DNA of 64,000 nt, from contig UCEU01000041.1 of the NCBI GenBank assembly GCA_900471485.1, positions 79,896-143,895 of the forward strand, written 5' to 3'. The notes beneath the pieces are model-generated. The model did no database searches, was not told the origin of the DNA, and worked only from the letters and a program-made list of their open reading frames with translations. Positions 60,889-64,000 of the stretch are shown here, in pieces; position 1 is the stretch's first letter; each line of letters begins with the position of its first letter. Source of the stretch: Hyphomicrobiales bacterium (GTDB taxonomy: Bacteria; Pseudomonadota; Alphaproteobacteria; Rhizobiales; Rhizobiaceae). A program made the position numbers and the translations under genes.

Positions 60889-61329
60889 ATGATAAACAAA
60901 GCGGCCTACAACAGACGGGGCAACTTTACGACATGCGCAATCATTGGGGCCTACATCCTGCTTCGCGCGGCAATGTTTGCTTTCGATCTGACGTTGTCAC
61001 CGTTCGATTGCCTGTTGCTCGGCATGCCTTTGGCGATTGTGTCATTCATTTGGAACTTCCGTCCGAGCTTAGACCTTGCGTTTCAAACAGAGCGAGCCAA
61101 AGCCAGCTCTGAGGATGAGTTTACACGCTTGTTCAAATTGGCCGGAGCCTGTTTCTTTTTCGCGGCACTGATCGTGGCGGGCTTGTTTCTCGTGACTTTT
61201 GACCCGCCAGTGAAGCACCTCGAAAAAGCAAATGCGGTCGCGTTCCTCCTACCACCGTTTCTAGCGGCGGTCGCTCCAATGTTCATCGCCATATTCAGGC
61301 TGCTAGCCGATAGCTATCGCCGGATTTAG
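60889..61329 (+). CDS. Hypothetical four-helix membrane protein
   Basis: The 146-residue protein starts at ATG 60889 with GGAGCAGGT upstream and has four hydrophobic helices (FTTCAIIGAYILL, FDCLLLGMPLAIVSFIW, ACFFFAALIVAGLFLV, VAFLLPPFLAAVAPMFIAIF). No family is recognised. The gene is less GC-rich than its surroundings (32 of 60 in 60961-61020), which may mean recent acquisition. Confidence 0.6.
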   Translation: MINKAAYNRRGNFTTCAIIGAYILLRAAMFAFDLTLSPFDCLLLGMPLAIVSFIWNFRPSLDLAFQTERAKASSEDEFTRLFKLAGACFFFAALIVAGLFLVTFDPPVKHLEKANAVAFLLPPFLAAVAPMFIAIFRLLADSYRRI

Positions 61330-61470
61330 ACCTGTCTGCACTGACCGCCAGGCTTCCTGCCGCGGCCGTCCCGGCACGTCAACTCACCCGCCCGCTCCCC
61401 AAAAACCAACGGCAGACTTTCACCCCTGGCGATTAACGGCATCCAAATCTTTCCGCCCTAGCCTGAAGTC

Positions 61471-63138
61471 ATGTTTTCCAGCGGACTTCGAACAACACTC
61501 TCGGCAGCCGTTCTGCTCCTGGCAATGCTGGCGCATTTCAGCGCCGCGTTGGCGGGCGAAGTGGATTTGTCCGAAATTCGCAGTTCCTGCTGGGCATCGG
61601 CAGGCCTTTCGGAAGACGTGGTCGCGGTCTCCAGGGATGAACAACGCTGGTCCTGCGGCGATCAGGAGCCCTCCATCGATGCCGAGCGTGTGCTGCTCCG
61701 CTTCGACATCACGCCCGGAGACCCCCTTCCCCGATATCTGCTCTCGCGGCGCAGCGCGCTCGAGGCGGTGCATCTGCTGGCGATCGATCGTGACGGCACG
61801 GTGCGCCAGAACACCATTCACGCCGCTGCCCTGCCTAGCTCGATGACCGGCGGTTACTTCAAGGCCGTCCTGCCCGACGTAACCGCGCAAACCCAGGAGA
61901 TCATCGCCGCCATCGACCTGCCGAGCCACCGAATGACGCTGGAGCGCGCTTATCTTGCACCGGCGGATGCCCCAGTGGTCACAGGCGACATGCGGTTTCT
62001 GCTGGTTCTGGCGGGGCTGGCAGGCATGCTGATCATGCCCCTGATCTTCAACGCGGCCTTCTACCGCGCGCTCCACGAACCCTTCGTTCTCTGGCACTCG
62101 GCGCTGACATTCTCGCTGCTGGCGACCATCCTGGTGACTTCAGGCCTGTCGGTGGTTCTTTTCGACCCGCCTGCAATGACCTTGAGCTGGATGACGACGG
62201 TAATCTTCGGAATGACGGTCGCCTCGGGAGCGATGTTCACCTACAGCTTCATCGAACCCGGCCTGATGCATCCGCAGCTGCGCCGCCTGCTCCCCTATTG
62301 CGCGGCAGCTGCAATGTTGTTGAGCACCGCCCACGCCGCCTTCCCCTTCGTCGCGCGCCCCATTCAGTCGAGCGCCTACACGGCGGCATTCGCACCCATC
62401 CTTGCCGTCTTCATCGTCTCGGTGATCGACGCCCTGCGCCGCGGCAGCCGTGCTGCGCGATACCAGGCAATCGGCTACACCCCGATGGTCGCCGTCGGCT
62501 TGACCCGTCTGATAACGGGTATCGTTCCCTGGCTGCCGAGCACCGACGCGACCCTGTTGTTCTATGTCGGCTGCGTCTGTGAAGTCTTCTTCACGACGCT
62601 GGGCGTGGCCGAGCGCTTCGTCACCATCAAGCGCGAGCGCGACCTTGCGCGCAACGAGGCCGAACTGCTCGAACGCCTGTCCGAAACCGACCCGCTGACG
62701 GGTCTTTTCAACCGGCGGGCGATCGAGAGAGAGTTCGACCGGCTTCGAACCGAAGGCTTCACCGCCCTTGCCGTCATCGATCTGGATCACTTCAAGGCGA
62801 TCAACGATGTCAACGGTCACAGCGTCGGCGACGAGGTGCTCAAGGCTGTGGCGACTGCGCTCCAGTCGGGCCCGAACGTTCGCGCCTACCGCCTCGGCGG
62901 CGAGGAGTTCGTGCTTCTCCTGCGCGGCGAAGACGCCGAAATCCAGGCCGAGCTTCGGCGCAAGGCTATCCCCGCAGCGGTCGCCCGCATGGTCTCAGGC
63001 CTGGAACGCCCGGTCACCGCCAGCATGGGCGTAGCGGCTCTCTCCGGCGATCAGGGTTTCGCGACATTCTACGACCGCGCCGACAAGCTGCTCTATGAAG
63101 CCAAGAGCGCGGGACGTAACCGAACCCGGGCCGCATGA
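61471..63138 (+). CDS. Membrane-bound diguanylate cyclase (GGDEF)
   Basis: The 555-residue protein has a signal peptide (about 28 residues), a periplasmic sensor domain (about 30-170) and six to seven membrane helices (about 175-380) like 7TMR-DISM sensors. A short coiled linker and a GGDEF domain (about 405-555) with the active site GGEEF (about 482-486) complete it. The intact motif predicts c-di-GMP synthesis. The inhibitory RxxD site expected five residues upstream is absent, so product inhibition may be lacking. It could supply c-di-GMP to BcsA (inference). Confidence 0.9.
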   Translation: MFSSGLRTTLSAAVLLLAMLAHFSAALAGEVDLSEIRSSCWASAGLSEDVVAVSRDEQRWSCGDQEPSIDAERVLLRFDITPGDPLPRYLLSRRSALEAVHLLAIDRDGTVRQNTIHAAALPSSMTGGYFKAVLPDVTAQTQEIIAAIDLPSHRMTLERAYLAPADAPVVTGDMRFLLVLAGLAGMLIMPLIFNAAFYRALHEPFVLWHSALTFSLLATILVTSGLSVVLFDPPAMTLSWMTTVIFGMTVASGAMFTYSFIEPGLMHPQLRRLLPYCAAAAMLLSTAHAAFPFVARPIQSSAYTAAFAPILAVFIVSVIDALRRGSRAARYQAIGYTPMVAVGLTRLITGIVPWLPSTDATLLFYVGCVCEVFFTTLGVAERFVTIKRERDLARNEAELLERLSETDPLTGLFNRRAIEREFDRLRTEGFTALAVIDLDHFKAINDVNGHSVGDEVLKAVATALQSGPNVRAYRLGGEEFVLLLRGEDAEIQAELRRKAIPAAVARMVSGLERPVTASMGVAALSGDQGFATFYDRADKLLYEAKSAGRNRTRAA

Positions 63139-63150
63139 GGGCGACGACGG

Positions 63151-63489
63151 TCACGTCACAAACGGCATGACATCCACGCCATCGCCGGGAAACACAGTGA
63201 TATGCGGATGGTCGAGGAAGAGCCGTGCGGCTGCGTCAGCGGTTTCCGCCTCGACCACCAGATAGCCGCAGAACGGATTGACGGCCTTGCCGACGCCCTC
63301 CCTGGTGACCCGCGTCGTCTTTCCCACCATGCCGCCGCGGTCGAGGATCACAGCGCCGTTTCGCTCTTCCCAGGCTTTCCATTCCGCGACACCGACGGCG
63401 TCGACAGCATCCTGCTCGGATTTCGGCATGCTTCGGAAGGACGCGATGTCCTCGGGCTTGATGGTGTAGACGGCAAGAAATCGCGGCAT
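63151..63489 (-). CDS. YCII-related domain protein
   Basis: ATG 63489 with GGAGGG upstream gives 112 residues. The pattern PRFLAVYTIKPEDI, FCGYLVVEAETADAAARLFLDHPHI and a final DVMPF strand fits the YCII/dimeric alpha-beta barrel fold, found in small proteins of unknown enzymatic role. The histidine in DHPHI is typical of the family. It converges on the diguanylate cyclase gene. Confidence 0.75.
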   Translation of the reverse strand: MPRFLAVYTIKPEDIASFRSMPKSEQDAVDAVGVAEWKAWEERNGAVILDRGGMVGKTTRVTREGVGKAVNPFCGYLVVEAETADAAARLFLDHPHITVFPGDGVDVMPFVT

Positions 63490-63644
63490 GAGTTCCCTCC
63501 ATGATCCAGATTGCTCGAGCTTGCACGTGGCTGAGAGGACCATACCACAGGATGACATCACCGGTTCACAGAGCATCGGCACAATGGACGCTGGTTCCGA
63601 AGCTTTCGCGAACCGCTACAGCCGACATCCGAAGGAGAATGCCA

Positions 63645-63887
63645 ATGAAGCGTGCTCTCGTGGTCGCAATCCTCGCCGCAACCGTCAGCCTCTCGACCGC
63701 TGCCTTATCGCCCGCATCTGCGGCGTCCACGACTGCATCCAAGCAGCCGAAGAAGACCGAGACGACCGCACCTGCGCCGACGGGCAACCCCATGCTCACG
63801 CCGCGAATGATGGACCGCAAGCGCCCGATGAACCCGGTCTGCGCCCAGGGCTTCAAGCCGGGCGCTCCGTCCAACTGTCACTACTAG
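63645..63887 (+). CDS. Small secreted protein of unknown function
   Basis: ATG 63645 lies seven bases after AAGGAG and gives 80 residues; ATG 63639 is too close to it. A Sec signal peptide (about 26 residues, ending SPASAAS) is followed by a short threonine/proline/lysine-rich mature region with two cysteines (NPVCAQGF and SNCHY) at the end that may form a disulfide. No family is recognised. Confidence 0.6.
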   Translation: MKRALVVAILAATVSLSTAALSPASAASTTASKQPKKTETTAPAPTGNPMLTPRMMDRKRPMNPVCAQGFKPGAPSNCHY

Positions 63888-63888
63888 A

Positions 63889-63932
63889 GCAATTCGAGGA
63901 AGAGTGCGAAGCGGCTTTCCGTCCGGAATTGC
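63889..63932. repeat. 44-nt hairpin repeat, copy 2
   Basis: It begins two bases after a TAG stop codon and matches the copy at 44386-44429 at 41 of 44 positions. The outer arm GGAATTGC is kept; GCAATTCG has one mismatch. The placement right after a gene end in both copies suggests a role as a 3' stabilising hairpin. Confidence 0.8.
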
Positions 63933-64000
63933 TCCAGGCGCAGCGGATAAAAATCCCGCGCACGCAAAAAAATCGCCCGCCGATTTTCCCCGCGTCCGAA

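Overview
The window is a GC-rich stretch of an alphaproteobacterial genome. Several markers together point to Rhizobiaceae (Rhizobium/Agrobacterium group): a complete thuR-thuEFGKAB disaccharide locus, a cellulose operon of the bcsN-bcsA-bcsB-bcsZ-bcsK type, a two-Ku/one-LigD end-joining cluster, many binding-protein-dependent importers, and the short palindromic intergenic repeats typical of rhizobia. No rRNA operon, CRISPR array, insertion sequence or replication origin was recognised.

Layout. 1-8.3 kb: a truncated amino-acid permease and an N-formylglutamate amidohydrolase-family enzyme, divergent from an RpiR-type regulator that precedes a four-gene ABC importer, followed by an MFS symporter. 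8.3-16.7 kb: a carbohydrate importer operon with a Gfo/Idh/MocA oxidoreductase, divergent from a GlcNAc-kinase-like gene, a GntR/UTRA regulator and a PP2C-like phosphatase. 16.8-22 kb: metH behind a 20-bp perfect palindrome, and an AGE-family sugar isomerase. 22-30.5 kb: small genes, then a seven-gene leftward unit (ATPase, Tat-exported binding protein, two permeases, Asp/Glu/hydantoin racemase, flavin-reductase-like protein, UPF0303 protein) with a divergent GntR/FCD regulator. 30.6-32.2 kb: a hypothetical gene, a SIMPL-domain protein and a CAT-anticodon tRNA. 32.2-35 kb: a visibly less GC-rich stretch beside the tRNA, carrying a translationally coupled pair of unrecognised genes; this is the best candidate for an undescribed system.

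35-44.4 kb: the cellulose operon. 45-50.6 kb: topoisomerase IB, Ku, LigD, a second Ku and a small protein. 50.7-58.3 kb: thuR and thuEFGKAB, for trehalose and related disaccharides. 58.5-64 kb: a methyltransferase, PsiF-like, DUF1003, membrane, diguanylate cyclase, YCII-like and small secreted proteins.

The genes suggest a soil or plant-associated heterotroph with several regulated scavenging systems, each regulator sitting divergent to or next to its transporter. Cellulose synthesis, whose BcsA carries a PilZ domain, could be fed by the diguanylate cyclase near the right end (inference). All four ABC importer operons carry a stem-loop or palindromic repeat in the gap between the binding-protein gene and the first permease gene. 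This probably sets higher expression of the binding protein than of the membrane components.
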